This document shows, piece after piece, positions 19,372 through 33,688 of a stretch of DNA of 64,000 bases (the stretch's first letter is position 1; every line of letters begins with the position of its first letter). The DNA lies in the NCBI RefSeq assembly GCF_009756665.1, contig NZ_CP037953.1, positions 1-64,000 on the forward strand, written 5' to 3'. Position numbers and translations under genes: made by a program. This DNA is from Permianibacter aggregans. GTDB taxonomy: Bacteria > Pseudomonadota > Gammaproteobacteria > Enterobacterales > Permianibacteraceae. Under the pieces are notes generated by a model. That model was not told the origin of the DNA and made no database searches. It saw nothing but the letters and a program-made list of their open reading frames with translations.

Positions 19372-19722
19372 ATGTCGGAATCGCAGAACGCGCGCGGCGC
19401 GCTCGCCGCTGGCGGGCTGGCCGCCATCCTCGCCTCGACCTGTTGCCTTGGGCCGCTAGTCCTAGTCACCTTGGGATTCAGCGGCGCGTGGATCGGCAAT
19501 CTGACCGCGCTTGAGCCGTATCGGCCGATCTTTATCGGTACGGCGCTGGTCGCCCTGTTCTTTGCCTGGCGGCGCATCTACCGCCCGGCTGCCGCGTGCA
19601 AACCGGGCGAGGTCTGCGCCATTCCACAAGTGCGCACCACCTACAAACTCATTTTTTGGATCGTGGCCGTGTTGGTCGTGGTCGCGCTCGGTTTCCCCTA
19701 CGTATTGCCTTTCTTCTATTGA
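19372..19722 (+). CDS. merT: MerT, mercuric ion transporter
   Basis: 116 residues with three hydrophobic segments. The Cys pair in the first segment (STCCLGPL) and the cytoplasmic pair in AACKPGEVCAIP are the Hg(II) relay residues of MerT. It passes Hg(II) from MerP across the inner membrane to MerA. ATG at 19372 follows AGAAAGGAGAATCAC, a strong ribosome site. First gene after the operator; merP follows 13 bases later. No merC, merD or merE is present. Confidence 0.96.
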   Translation: MSESQNARGALAAGGLAAILASTCCLGPLVLVTLGFSGAWIGNLTALEPYRPIFIGTALVALFFAWRRIYRPAAACKPGEVCAIPQVRTTYKLIFWIVAVLVVVALGFPYVLPFFY

Positions 19723-19735
19723 TCAGGAGTTCGCC

Positions 19736-21711
<1,976 letters not shown>

Positions 21712-21891
21712 ATTCCTTTCTAAAATAGTGACATCGACCTCCGTTCTACGAGGATCGTCCTGCAGTGGACTTTCTTTACTCGTAGGGTCTTGAGCCTCTT
21801 TGACAAGCGAAATCATTTTTCGAATTCATCAAACCGTCACGTTGTCATGGGTAGACTGCGCTCGCTCAATCAATTCCACTGGAGTCGAATT

Positions 21892-22161
21892 ATGAAAAAT
21901 GCTATTGCGCTAGGCCTGATGCTGCTGTCTGTCTCGGTTTTCGCGGCCAGCAAATTTGATAAACCGGGATTTGAAACCTTTATCGTCCAGGGTCGCCTTT
22001 GGGTGTTCCAAGAAGGCTCAAAAGACCTGGAGGAATACAAGCAACATGGCGAGCCGGCCAAAATCGTCACCGAAATTGGCGTCGGCCCAGAAGGCATGAC
22101 GGTACGCTCGGCAGATAAAGAAGCGATCAAAGCCTATTTGAGTATGAACAAGTCTGAATAG
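21892..22161 (+). CDS. Small secreted protein of unknown function after mer
   Basis: 89 residues, ATG at 21892 with GGAG eight bases upstream. A signal peptide is clear (MKNAIALGLMLLSVSVFAA); the mature part is about 70 residues, contains FIVQGRLWVFQEGSKDLEEY and VGPEGMTVRSADKEAI, and has no Cys or His-rich motif. I do not recognise a family. It is separated from merA by 180 bases and followed by a strong hairpin, so it is probably its own transcription unit. Confidence 0.72.
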   Translation: MKNAIALGLMLLSVSVFAASKFDKPGFETFIVQGRLWVFQEGSKDLEEYKQHGEPAKIVTEIGVGPEGMTVRSADKEAIKAYLSMNKSE

Positions 22162-22187
22162 AGGTAAGCCTTCTCTCGGGGCGTCAC

Positions 22188-22210
22188 GCTGGAGGAGACC
22201 CTCCTCCAGC
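22188..22210. terminator. Strong hairpin between convergent genes
   Basis: Perfect 10-bp arms GCTGGAGGAG and CTCCTCCAGC with a 3-base loop. It lies between the convergent small secreted gene and the KfrA-like gene. A T-run is lacking, but stability and position fit a shared terminator. Confidence 0.65.
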
Positions 22211-22245
22211 ACACCACTGCACAATGTATACGGCCCCACTTCTCG

Positions 22246-22958
22246 TTATTTTTTTGTTGCGTTTCCACGTGCAGTTTTTTTTGATGACGACACGGCTCTG
22301 TTTGGTTGCTTCGTCTTCTGGTTGGGTAATTGCTTTTCCAATACGGTACAACGCTCCGTCATTTTGCGCAGCATCTGCCGGGTTTCATCAAGCTGAACCA
22401 ACCAACGCGCCACGTCGGATTCGTATCGCTCCTGTTCCGATCTCAATCGTTGAAGATTTGACGTGGACTGATCGGCGAGTTCCTTTTGCAAGGCTTTGAT
22501 TTGTTGCTCTCGTTCTTGCAAACCCTGTTTGCTTGCCTCGAACAGCTGGCGCATGTGTGAATGCTCAGCATCCAACCGCGCCAGTGCCTCTTTGCTGTGG
22601 AGGAGCTCCTTGGACATCTCATGCTCGCGCTGTTGATACGTTGCTAATTGCGCCGTGAGCGCCTGTACCTGGCCTTCCTTAACTCGTTCGGCATCAGTCA
22701 GTGCATTACGCATCTGGTTCAACTGCTGACGGTCTTTTTCAAGCAACGCGTGCGCATGCTCTCCCGCGTTTCGCCACAAGGCCTCAACCAATGACAGCAT
22801 TTGCGGCGGGATATCGCCCAAACTAAATTCCGGCGTCGAAGCGGATTGTTCCCGCCATCGTTGGAGGTGCTTTAGCAGCGTTGTGCGACTGCCACGGCCC
22901 AATAATCCCCGCACCCGATCCACAGTCACCGTCTGGCGCTGCTCATGCAACTGACGGG
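22246..22958 (-). pseudogene. KfrA-like coiled-coil DNA-binding protein, N-terminally truncated
   Basis: The frame runs about 237 codons. It opens with RQLHEQRQTVTVDRVRGLLG then GSRTTLLKHLQRWREQ, the helix-turn-helix of the KfrA N-terminal domain, but the usual first 10-20 residues are absent because the frame meets the direct repeat at 22959. The rest is a long coiled coil (QQREHEMSKELLHSKEALA) with a basic tail. Such proteins occur on plasmids and in some Tn3-family transposons (for example the TnpT type), so this may be a remnant of the transposon carrying ars and mer. The first in-frame start is a TTG at 22950 without a ribosome site. Confidence 0.7.
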
Positions 22959-23693
22959 TGTCCGAGGAACTAAATATGTTCCAGTTAACGAAGTAAATTC
23001 AACACACCCTGGTCCGCTTGGCATTATGGTTTTGTAAAAATACCCTAGGATTTTCAACGTGTTAACGCGCCATTAGGCTGCGTTCGTGCAGAAAGTCTCG
23101 CCACGAAGTAAATATGTAACGCTTCGGAAAAATGAAGTAATTTCATCCCAAGTCAGGCGAATGGGCAAAAACCGAGTCAGTCATGTACTGACTTGGGCTT
23201 ACCTCCCTCCTTCGAGAAGACGGTGTACCCGGCACTAGAGCTGACGGATATCGTAATTGTTTCCGGAGCTGGTCAACTCAACACGAACCGGGTCGAAACT
23301 TCATGACTAGCCGCTAGCCCCTTGATTCGACATCGTGCGACGTAAAAACAGATACTCAAAACCCACAATTAAACTGAGACCAGCCGCTGCTGCCCAGATC
23401 ACCAACTGGTCGCTGCGCAGTTTTATCGCGATGAAGGCTATCAACACAACTACATCCAGTGCTATGGCTGAAACGACGATGACGGCGTTTGCTTTCACCT
23501 TTTCCTTCAAATGTCGCAGCAGTCCCCAATGAATGGCGATATCCATCAAAAGATAAAAAATGGCGCCCAATGCCGCGATTCGACTGAGATCGAAGAATGC
23601 CGTTAATGTCATGGCCAATACAATGGTGTAGACCATGGTGTGCTTTTGTATGCTCCCTGGCATGCCAAAGTGGCGGTGTGGAACAAGCTTCAT
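22959..23693. repeat. Direct repeat, copy 1 (pairs with 39707-40441)
   Basis: About 735 bp nearly identical to 39707-40441 at a constant offset of 16748. It covers a 348-bp noncoding segment and the last third of an APC permease gene. Similarity drops to a clearly lower level upstream of 23693 although the paralogous genes continue. The left edge truncates the KfrA-like gene. Homologous recombination between the copies could delete the 16.7 kb with cus, cadR and czc. Confidence 0.95.
23147..23197. other. Conserved stem-loop in noncoding repeat, copy 1
   Basis: Perfect 10-bp outer arms CCCAAGTCAG and CTGACTTGGG enclose 31 bases that contain a nested AGTCAGT/ACTGACT dyad, so two alternative folds are possible. 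It is preserved in copy 2 at 39895-39945. It lies 3' of the APC permease and may be a terminator, a small RNA or a recombination site. Confidence 0.6.
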
Positions 23694-24152
23694 ATCGGTA
23701 AGCATGGCCAACATTCTCGATACGGCAAAATCGCGAGTAAACCGATTCCAATGCCTGCAACCATCCATTCTTTCTTCTCGATATCGAACAGCTGCAAACT
23801 ATAGGTACCAAACGTCCTCGCAACCAAGCTCTCATTGATGACCATGGAGAAATACATCAGCAGTGCACACGCTGCGGTCATCATGCCTTTCCCGTACGCT
23901 TTCTCAAGAAACATCGCGATACCGTCTGCCGACGGAAACGCATTAGAAATGCTTTACATACGAGTAAGCACTGAACCCCGAAATTATTGCTGCAACCAAG
24001 AATGCAAATGGAAACCATTCGCCGGCCAGCTCTGCTATTTGCCCTGTTAATGCCAATATTCCGGCGCCAATCATGACACCTGTCCCCATCGCCACGGCGC
24101 CAGGAAGAGTAATGCTTGATGGTTTGTACTGGTTAGTGTGCTCCTTGCTCAT
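23307..24152 (-). pseudogene. APC permease, internally deleted and frameshifted
   Basis: The N-terminus (MSKEHTNQYKPSSITLPGA to SAYSYVK) and C-terminus match the intact gene at 40055-41377, but about 480 bases are missing around 23725 and an extra base near 23955 stops the first frame (SYVKHF then stop). The product cannot form the 12-segment transporter. The 3' end is almost identical to the intact copy while the 5' end is noticeably diverged, so the two ends have different histories. Confidence 0.92.
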
Positions 24153-24367
24153 CTCAATATCCCTAACGTTAAGCGGCGAAAAATGGAAAACGTTCAGTGA
24201 CAAGTGAACTTCGCGATATTAACTTCACCTCTGTCCGGAAATTTCTATCGCGAGAATTGACTGATTGCCAAAAGAAGGACAATCGATAAACCATAGTTCG
24301 TCCTGGAGGCAAGTCAAATCATCACGGATAAGTTGAACGCCGCCATTCCCTTTAACATGTTTCATTA

Positions 24368-24847
24368 TCACTTTCGCACAGGCGAGCTCGCTGATTGAGT
24401 GTGTATAACTTTCCATGCGCCATCAACCCACTTGAATAAGTATGTCCCATGACCACGATTGTGAATCTCCCGTCCATCCAAGGTGGTTAGCTTAATTTCC
24501 GTATCCACCACCGCCCATGCCATTGTGTTCTCAAAGTGAACTTGAGTATTGGAGAAGTTCAGTGTTAAACCAAGCTTCGCTTCCGGCTCCACATGCCGCT
24601 CAACCAAATCGCGAAGACCAATGTTCTGTCCTCCACCTTCAAAATACCGGGCACCGTCCCAGTCAAGAAAGTGCAAGTAAAATGGCTTGCCATCACCATG
24701 CTCCCAACCTAGTCGTATATCCTCCAAAATTTCAGCAATCAGGACTGGATTGTGCTCGGGCTCTTGATGGCCCGGTATCGTTATGTCCGCTGCGGTAACC
24801 GTAGCGCCAACAAGCAATAACGCAATCGCAAGAATTATTCTGTTCAC
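24368..24847 (-). CDS. Secreted SnoaL/NTF2-like (DUF4440-type) protein
   Basis: 159 residues with a signal peptide (MNRIILAIALLLVGATVTAA) and an NTF2/SnoaL-like fold core: ILEDIRLGWEHGDGKPFYLHF, the glycine-rich YFEGGGQNIGLRDLVERHV and the closing HNRGHGTYLFKWVDGAWKVIHTQ. Members of this fold often bind small ligands or catalyse simple steps, but no active-site set identifies a reaction here. It lies upstream of the broken APC gene and downstream of the 75-aa gene. A nonsense-mutated paralogue is at 41610-42092. Confidence 0.75.
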   Translation of the reverse strand: MNRIILAIALLLVGATVTAADITIPGHQEPEHNPVLIAEILEDIRLGWEHGDGKPFYLHFLDWDGARYFEGGGQNIGLRDLVERHVEPEAKLGLTLNFSNTQVHFENTMAWAVVDTEIKLTTLDGREIHNRGHGTYLFKWVDGAWKVIHTQSASSPVRK

Positions 24848-24951
24848 AATCCGTTCTCCAACGTTTTATCAAAAATGCGAGACCTGGTTCGCGCTGGAAC
24901 CTTTTATCACAAATAATGCCGGGAATGCGCTGATTTCCGCTTCACGTCTAC

Positions 24952-25179
24952 TCAAGAATTACTGTCACTTCGGTCGCTCCCGTCCCATTGCGTCGTTGAT
25001 TTCGACTCTTCATCAATTCGCTGGTAGGCTATCAACAGAAACCTATCCTCCCCCATTTCTTTGGTCAACTTCTCCAAAATATGCAGCAAGTCATTGGCCG
25101 TGCTCCAGTTTTGACCATTGCATGCCTGTTCAAACACATCAAAAACGGCACTCGCCAATGCCATTTGATCATTACTCAT
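24952..25179 (-). CDS. Small cytosolic protein, unit 1
   Basis: 75 residues, acidic and helical, no signal peptide: FDVFEQACNGQNWSTANDLLHILEKL then DRFLLIAYQRIDEE. It is clearly paralogous to the 76-residue protein at 42215-42445. I do not recognise the family. Conservation of the pair, each heading the same three-gene unit, argues that it is real. GGAGAGTGGCAATATG gives a good ribosome site. Confidence 0.68.
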   Translation of the reverse strand: MSNDQMALASAVFDVFEQACNGQNWSTANDLLHILEKLTKEMGEDRFLLIAYQRIDEESKSTTQWDGSDRSDSNS

Positions 25180-25288
25180 ATTGCCACTCTCCAGGTACTT
25201 TATCGCACAGATTGCTTCGCACGATAGTTGGTTCTTTTTCCGAGGGTGTCTATTGAGTAATTCATGGTACGTAGGCCTTACAAAACGG

Positions 25289-28425
<3,137 letters not shown>

Positions 28426-28429
<4 letters not shown>

Positions 28430-30108
28430 CGGGCATTCTCCGTGTTATTGAGGCGATGAATGACCATGATTTTCGGCGCGCCTTCGTCCTGCAGCACAAA
28501 CTGCAGATGAATGCGATCGCCTTTTTTCAAGGCGGTGGTATCCAGCTCGGCGGCAAGCGCGAAATCCATGGTCATGGCTGGCCAACCCAGTGCCGGAACT
28601 TTCTCGTGCCGTAGTGTCAGCGTGCCGTCTTCAATGGCGGTGATTTCCGCCATGGTTTGGTAGATTTCAGGGGCCGAAGACGATACCGTTTTTGCCGGTT
28701 TTTCTTTCGGTTCAAGACGCGCCAATAAACCACGAAGGCTGGCCTCGGACTCGATCAGGAATTGCCCGGAACGAACAATTTGTTGTTGCTCGCGCAAGCC
28801 GGAAACAATCTGGGTATTGCCGTCTTGTTCAATACCGGTGGAAACGATGACCGGTTGAAATGCCTCCTGGTCGGTTTTCACCAGCACCAACTGCCGTTTC
28901 CCGGTGTAAATCACCGCTTCGCTCGGCACATACAACGCGTCACGAACAGTGGTTCCCGGCAGGCTCATGGTGACAAACATGCCCGGCACCAACTGCTGAT
29001 CAGGATTGTCAATTTCCACTCTCGCTTTCTGCGTGCGCGTCATGGCATTCACTTGCGGCAGCAATGTCTTGATCGGGCCGGTAATGCTTCGCCCGCCGTG
29101 TTGTATGGTCGCCGCTGTGCCCACTTTTAACTGCACCGCCTCTGATTCCGGCACCTCAGCCTCGATCCAAATGGGTGACAAGGCATTGATGGTCAACAAT
29201 GGCATGCCGGTCATGACGGTGCTGCCCTCACGTACGTTTAGCGCCGTCACTACGCCGCTGATTGGCGCGCGGACTGTGACCCGCGAAAGGACTTTTTGCC
29301 GGGAGCTTACCGCCGCAATTTGTTCGTCGTTCATGCCCGCTTGCCGCATCCGTTGTTTGGCAGCGGCTCGCAGTGCTTCCAGCCCTTCACCCTCCATGCG
29401 CGACAACAGCAAATAATCTTCCTGCATCGCAATCCACTCGGGCACATAAAGCTCCAGCAAGGCTTGGCCTTTTTTCACGTTGTCGAGTTCGGCCCGCACA
29501 TGCAGTTTTTCGACAAAGCCATTGGCCCGTGCCTGCAGCACTTCACGTTTGCGCTCGTTCCAGGCAACGCTGCCGATCGCGGTGATTTCGGTATGCATAT
29601 CGCCGCGTTGCACGGTGGCAAACCGAATGCCGAGGTTTTGCTGAATACGCGGGCTGATGGTTACCGTGCCTTTGTCGCGACCACTGTCGGCATACATGGG
29701 CACCAGCATCATGTCCATGAACGGGGATTTTCCCGGCGCGTCGAATTGTCTGCCCGGCACCATCGGGTCGTGGTAATACAAAATCTCGCGACCCGTTACC
29801 GGGTCGATATCACCTGCTTTTATTCCCTGCTCAATGTGGCGGCGTGTTGCTGCTTCGCCTTGAGCGATACCCCAGTCCGAAGGATCTTCGGTTGTAGTGG
29901 CAGCGGTTCCGTCCGCATCGTGTTGATGGTTGGTATGTGCGTCTGGTGTTGAGGTATTTTGCGAATCATCATCGGCTTCATCGTTCATGTGGTGAGTATG
30001 AGCATCGCCATGTTGATGCGGCTCAGGCTCGGCGGCCTGCAGCCACCCGATGAGCAAACCGGCGATCACCACCGCGGATACCGAGAGCACAAAAAATGAT
30101 TTATTCAT
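28426..30108 (-). CDS. cusB: CusB-type adaptor with C-terminal CusF domain, system 1
   Basis: 560 residues. An N-terminal anchor or signal is followed by a His-rich stretch ([16 protein letters not shown]), a heavy-metal-binding module ([10 protein letters not shown] to [11 protein letters not shown]), the lipoyl/barrel/hairpin adaptor core, and a C-terminal CusF-like domain with the H...W..M.M copper site ([18 protein letters not shown]). So the metallochaperone CusF is fused to the adaptor instead of being a separate gene. It links CusA to CusC across the periplasm. It overlaps cusA downstream by four bases; cusC lies 5 bases upstream. Confidence 0.95.
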
Positions 30109-30113
30109 GGTTA

Positions 30114-31412
30114 TTACTCCGCGTGGCTCTGGATCGGGGCTGTCACCATTTCCGATTCAGGAAAAAGAAAGTACAACTCGGCCCATAGCAAGGCAGCCTG
30201 CCAGGCCAGACTGGTTTCGTTGAGGTGGGTGTCGAGCACCGCGCGACGGGCTTCGAACACGGCGGCCATTGAGGCGCGATTGCTGGCAAACGCGGTTTGG
30301 GTTGCTTCTGCGCGTGATTCGGCAAGCGGCAATAGCTGTTGCTGATACTGTTTTTGGCGCGCCAGGGCGCTCTGCCAGGCATTCCACTTTTGCTGCACAT
30401 CAAGCAGCAGTAAGCGCCGCTTTTCTTCGGTTTCAGCTCGTCGCTGATTGGCTTCCGATAGCTTGGCGGCGTAATCGCGTTGTTGCCGATTTTCCTGGTT
30501 CCATTGCAGCGGAATGGAAACGCCTACCGACAGCATGTCGCCAAAATCACTGTCGCGTATGCCATACATCACCGACCAACTCCAGTCGGATTGGGTGTCG
30601 GCTTTCGCCACGTCGGCTTCGGCTTTACTCAGCTGTACTTGTGCGTTCATGGCGATGATTTCCGGATAGTCATCGACCGCCAGGCGCAACTGCTGCAAAT
30701 CAAATGGCAGCGCAGAGATATTCGGCATGGTGTCGGCGAGCACCAAGGGTTGTTCGACGCCTATCCATCGTTGCAAACGCATTTCGGCGTTTTCCACCTG
30801 GGTGCGTTGCGCCAGCAGTTGCTCGTCCAGTTGCAGCAATTGTGATTGCACCGACCACCATTCGTGCTGGCTCGCACGTCCGGAACGATAGGCGGTTTCC
30901 ATTGCCTCGCTTTGACGCGCCACCTGTTCACGTCGCTGCTCCTGCCAGTGCAAGAGTTGATGCTGGAAATGCAGTGATAGCCAAGCCTTGGCGGTTTCGG
31001 TTTGCAGGTTAGACAACTGCGCGTGCCAGCGCGCATTAGCCACCTGTTCTTCCTGTCGGTAACGCTCTTGCTTGGCATCGCGTTTCGCGGCTCGCGTATA
31101 GGTTTGGGAAAGCCCGATGGAGCGCATGGTCATGCGTTCGGCATCGAGGCTGAAGCGCACCGGGCCGTCGACGGGCACATTCTCAACCGCCAAACGCAAT
31201 ACCGGATCGGGCAAGGTGTCTGCGGCGATAGCGCGTTCACGTGCCGCCTCCGCTGAATAGTTTTGCGCAGGCAGCGCTTGTGAATGACGCGTCGCCTGAC
31301 GCAGGGCGTCCTGCAGCGTCATGGCTGACAAGGCCGGCTTTGACGCCATGGCCGTGAATAGCAGTATCACCGTTTGTGATGAACGGCGATGCCACACGTT
31401 AAACCGAGGCAT
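30114..31412 (-). CDS. cusC: CusC/TolC-type outer-membrane efflux protein, system 1
   Basis: 432 residues with a signal sequence (SSQTVILLFTAMASKPALSA), two outer-membrane-efflux-protein repeats rich in long helices, and the conserved opening LQDALRQATRHSQALPAQ. It forms the trimeric outer-membrane duct of the Cus system. It is first in the cusCBA order and is preceded by a small Cys/Met-rich secreted protein and a MerR-type regulator on the same strand. Confidence 0.92.
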   Translation of the reverse strand: MPRFNVWHRRSSQTVILLFTAMASKPALSAMTLQDALRQATRHSQALPAQNYSAEAARERAIAADTLPDPVLRLAVENVPVDGPVRFSLDAERMTMRSIGLSQTYTRAAKRDAKQERYRQEEQVANARWHAQLSNLQTETAKAWLSLHFQHQLLHWQEQRREQVARQSEAMETAYRSGRASQHEWWSVQSQLLQLDEQLLAQRTQVENAEMRLQRWIGVEQPLVLADTMPNISALPFDLQQLRLAVDDYPEIIAMNAQVQLSKAEADVAKADTQSDWSWSVMYGIRDSDFGDMLSVGVSIPLQWNQENRQQRDYAAKLSEANQRRAETEEKRRLLLLDVQQKWNAWQSALARQKQYQQQLLPLAESRAEATQTAFASNRASMAAVFEARRAVLDTHLNETSLAWQAALLWAELYFLFPESEMVTAPIQSHAE

Positions 31413-31501
31413 ATGGAATGTCCTATCTGATCAGTGGCGCGCATAACGCGCCGGTAAAAGCACAAGATTTTCGCGACATGAAAATGCCGCACACGGAAAG
31501 A

Positions 31502-31855
31502 TCAGATAAGGTTTGGCGGACGCCAGATAGAAGAAAGATTCAAGCGTGGTGGCGATAAAGGCAGCGGTTCCACCATTGGTTTAGCGGGCTTCGCAGAGGC
31601 CGGCACCCGCATAATCGGCACTGCCAGGAATGACGGTGAGCCACATGGCATTTCCATATTGCATTGGATATCCGATCTTGCCATGTCATGGCAGCAATCC
31701 TGTGCGGACTCCGAGTGGTCATCGATGACCTGTTCCATCATTTCCGCCATGGAACAATCGCTATTCTGCGTGCGCAGCCCCGCCTGACCGCTAGGAATGG
31801 CGATCAACCAGCAGAGAAATAACAGTAAGAAAGTGCGCACAGAACGAATGTCCAA
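31502..31855 (-). CDS. Small Cys/His/Met-rich secreted protein ending in RPP motif
   Basis: About 117 residues if started at the TTG at 31855 (GTG at 31838-31840 also possible); the longer open frame to 32041 overlaps the regulator and lacks a signal. A hydrophobic signal (FLLLFLCWLIAIPSGQAG) precedes a metal-ligand-rich region (CSMAEMMEQ, CCHDMARSDIQCNMEMPC) and the end SSIWRPPNLI. Its place just upstream of cusC suggests a periplasmic Cu-binding accessory protein. Similar small proteins ending in RPP precede or follow the other metal operons at 33100, 52513 and 59771, though the first of these lacks RPP. Confidence 0.6.
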   Translation of the reverse strand: MDIRSVRTFLLLFLCWLIAIPSGQAGLRTQNSDCSMAEMMEQVIDDHSESAQDCCHDMARSDIQCNMEMPCGSPSFLAVPIMRVPASAKPAKPMVEPLPLSPPRLNLSSIWRPPNLI

Positions 31856-31916
31856 TGGTCTACTACGGGCAAAGTGTAACACCTTGCCACGGGTCAAACT
31901 CAAGCAGTTATTTTTG

Positions 31917-32375
31917 TCACGTGATTGATGACCGCTCCGAACAGACGTCAGATTCCGGTTGATGATAACCACCCCTCTTTTCGTCGTCCGTGGCCAAGGA
32001 CTGCAGAATTCCACATCGGGCTGTGGTCCTCGGCTCGCCACAGCTTGATTGAAGTCCTTGTAACTGTCGCTCCAATTGCTGCATTTGCTCGATGCGCTGA
32101 TGCACTTGTTGCAAATGTCGTGCGATCAGCAAATCAACCTCACCACACGACCGATCAGGATGCTCCCGAAAATCCAGCAGCAGGCGGATTTCGGCCAACG
32201 TCATATCCAGAGATCGACAATGGCGAACAAAGTTCAATGCGTCGATGTGCTTACGACTGTAACGTCGATACCCACTGCTGGTCCTCGGAGGCTCGGCAAT
32301 TAACCCCTCACGTTCGTAGTATCGAATGGTTTGCACACTTACTCCCACCTGAGACGCTAGTTCTCCTATTAACAT
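31917..32375 (-). CDS. cadR: CadR/PbrR-type MerR-family regulator
   Basis: 152 residues. The N-terminal helix-turn-helix (SVQTIRYYEREGLI and SGYRRYSRKHID) is followed by a dimerisation helix. Cys residues in RSCGEVD (about 77) and in SSCGEPRTTARCGIL (about 112 and 120) match the Cd(II)/Pb(II) site of CadR and PbrR. The C-terminal extension has extra His and Cys (GGYHQPESDVCSER). It is divergent from the cation exporter at 32458 across a MerR-type operator and probably activates that exporter; it may also read into cus. Confidence 0.9.
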   Translation of the reverse strand: MLIGELASQVGVSVQTIRYYEREGLIAEPPRTSSGYRRYSRKHIDALNFVRHCRSLDMTLAEIRLLLDFREHPDRSCGEVDLLIARHLQQVHQRIEQMQQLERQLQGLQSSCGEPRTTARCGILQSLATDDEKRGGYHQPESDVCSERSSIT

Positions 32376-32395
32376 ACATCACCCGAAATTATGAC

Positions 32396-32426
32396 TTGAC
32401 CTTATAGTTACTATAGGCTTTTAAAT
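32396..32426 (+). promoter_or_regulatory. CadR-type operator/promoter
   Basis: TTGACC (32396-32401) and TTAAAT (32421-32426) have a 19-base spacer containing the dyad CTTATAG-TTA-CTATAGG. This is the layout of a MerR-family activated promoter, driving the exporter gene at 32458. Confidence 0.8.
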
Positions 32427-32457
32427 GGTGGCCAGCCAGCGCAACGAGGAAAATGAA

Positions 32458-33090
32458 ATGGCGGGTTGCTGCGATCACGATTTGTGCGAAACCAAAGTGC
32501 TGGAATCGAAGCAGAGACGGATGCTGTGGTTGGTACTCATTTTAAATGCGGGCATGTTTTTGCTCGAATTCATAGCCGGTTGGCTGGTAGGGTCAACGGC
32601 CTTAATGGCCGATTCGCTTGACATGTTTGCTGATGCAGCGGTCTATGGGGTTAGCCTCTACGCCATTGGTCGCAGTCTGCGGATGAAAGCGCGCGCCGCC
32701 CTACTTAATGGCGGATTGCAGTGTTTACTCGGAACTCTGATCTTAGCGGAGGTCATTCGCCGCAGTCTGCTGGGAACGGTACCGGAGCCGCTGGCGATGT
32801 CTGTGTTGAGCGTGTTGGCACTCGTCGTGAATACCATTTGCTTCGTACTGCTGAGCCGTTTCCGTGGTGACGACATTAACCTGCGCGCCACCTGGGTATG
32901 CTCCCGCAATGACATGCTGGCCAACATTGGGGTGCTGGCCGCCGCCGGATTGGTCGGCTGGACCGGTAGTGCCTGGCCGGACAGGGTTCTGGGTGTTGGC
33001 ATAGCACTGATCATTCTGCATGCGGCGATCAAAATTTTGCGTGAAGCGGCGCCACTGGCCCGCTCTGGTCATTTGACGCTGCCAAGGTGA
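32458..33090 (+). CDS. Cation diffusion facilitator-type exporter (CadR-linked)
   Basis: 210 residues from ATG 32458, which follows AACGAGGAAAATGAA. The start (AGCCDHDLCETKVLESKQ) is Cys/His-rich. Membrane segments include the CDF signature (GSTALMADSLDMFADAAVYG) with the Asp metal ligands. The protein is shorter than classic CzcD (about 300 residues) and ends after the sixth segment without the cytoplasmic domain, as in the short CDF group often found beside cadR. It likely exports Cd, Zn or Pb to the periplasm, feeding CzcCBA downstream. Confidence 0.88.
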   Translation: MAGCCDHDLCETKVLESKQRRMLWLVLILNAGMFLLEFIAGWLVGSTALMADSLDMFADAAVYGVSLYAIGRSLRMKARAALLNGGLQCLLGTLILAEVIRRSLLGTVPEPLAMSVLSVLALVVNTICFVLLSRFRGDDINLRATWVCSRNDMLANIGVLAAAGLVGWTGSAWPDRVLGVGIALIILHAAIKILREAAPLARSGHLTLPR

Positions 33091-33099
33091 TCCCCTAGC

Positions 33100-33588
33100 A
33101 TGTTCAGCTTCATCGCTTTTCCAGCACTTTCTATTTTATCGATGCGTGTGCGCCCCTATCTGCTCCTCGCTTTGCTGACATACCTTTGGTGCGCCACCGG
33201 TATTGATCGGCTTGCATCATGGTCCTCCGTGATGAATAGCGAGCCGGCCGGTGCGGTTATCGTGATGACGGAGCAAGCCCGGCAATTGGTAATACACCAT
33301 GTTGGGCATCAAGATCGGCATGAGCCAAACCTAGAGGCGGATGTCGATGCGCATGCTGAAGACGTCGCACATACTCATGCTGATCATGTCGTGACCTACT
33401 GCGATGATGACAGCAATCAGGCCACACCCGCGAAAGACCTCAACCTCTGCCAGGACACGGCAACGGCCGTTCCCCTTCCCATTCTCCTGGCGTTTGCCAC
33501 CGATACTCCATACCACGCCCCTCAGCTCGAACAGGTAAAACGGCGCACCACCATTGAGTTTGTACGCACCGTACGCCTACTTATTTAA
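33100..33588 (+). CDS. His/Asp-rich secreted protein preceding czc
   Basis: 162 residues from ATG 33100; ATG 33142 is an alternative that puts the hydrophobic signal (YLLLALLTYLWCATG) at the very start. The mature part is rich in His, Asp and Glu (HHVGHQDRHEPNLEADVDAH, HTHADHVVTYCDDD) and then has CQDTATAVPLP. It has the character of the CzcI/CzcN-like small periplasmic proteins that precede czcC in other operons. It lies 9 bases after the cation exporter and about 100 bases before czcC. Zn/Cd binding is inferred from composition. Confidence 0.65.
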   Translation: MFSFIAFPALSILSMRVRPYLLLALLTYLWCATGIDRLASWSSVMNSEPAGAVIVMTEQARQLVIHHVGHQDRHEPNLEADVDAHAEDVAHTHADHVVTYCDDDSNQATPAKDLNLCQDTATAVPLPILLAFATDTPYHAPQLEQVKRRTTIEFVRTVRLLI

Positions 33589-33688
33589 GCCTCTCCTTCC
33601 AATCGATTACACCGCTCATCTCACATGAGCCGAAAGCGTGGCTGCACTCGTTGCCGGCTACGCCAGGTCATCTTTGAAGGAAATCATT

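Noticed and set aside
31856..32041. N-terminal extension of the small Cys-rich protein at 31502
   Set aside because: It overlaps the cadR coding region and puts the signal peptide in the middle of the protein.
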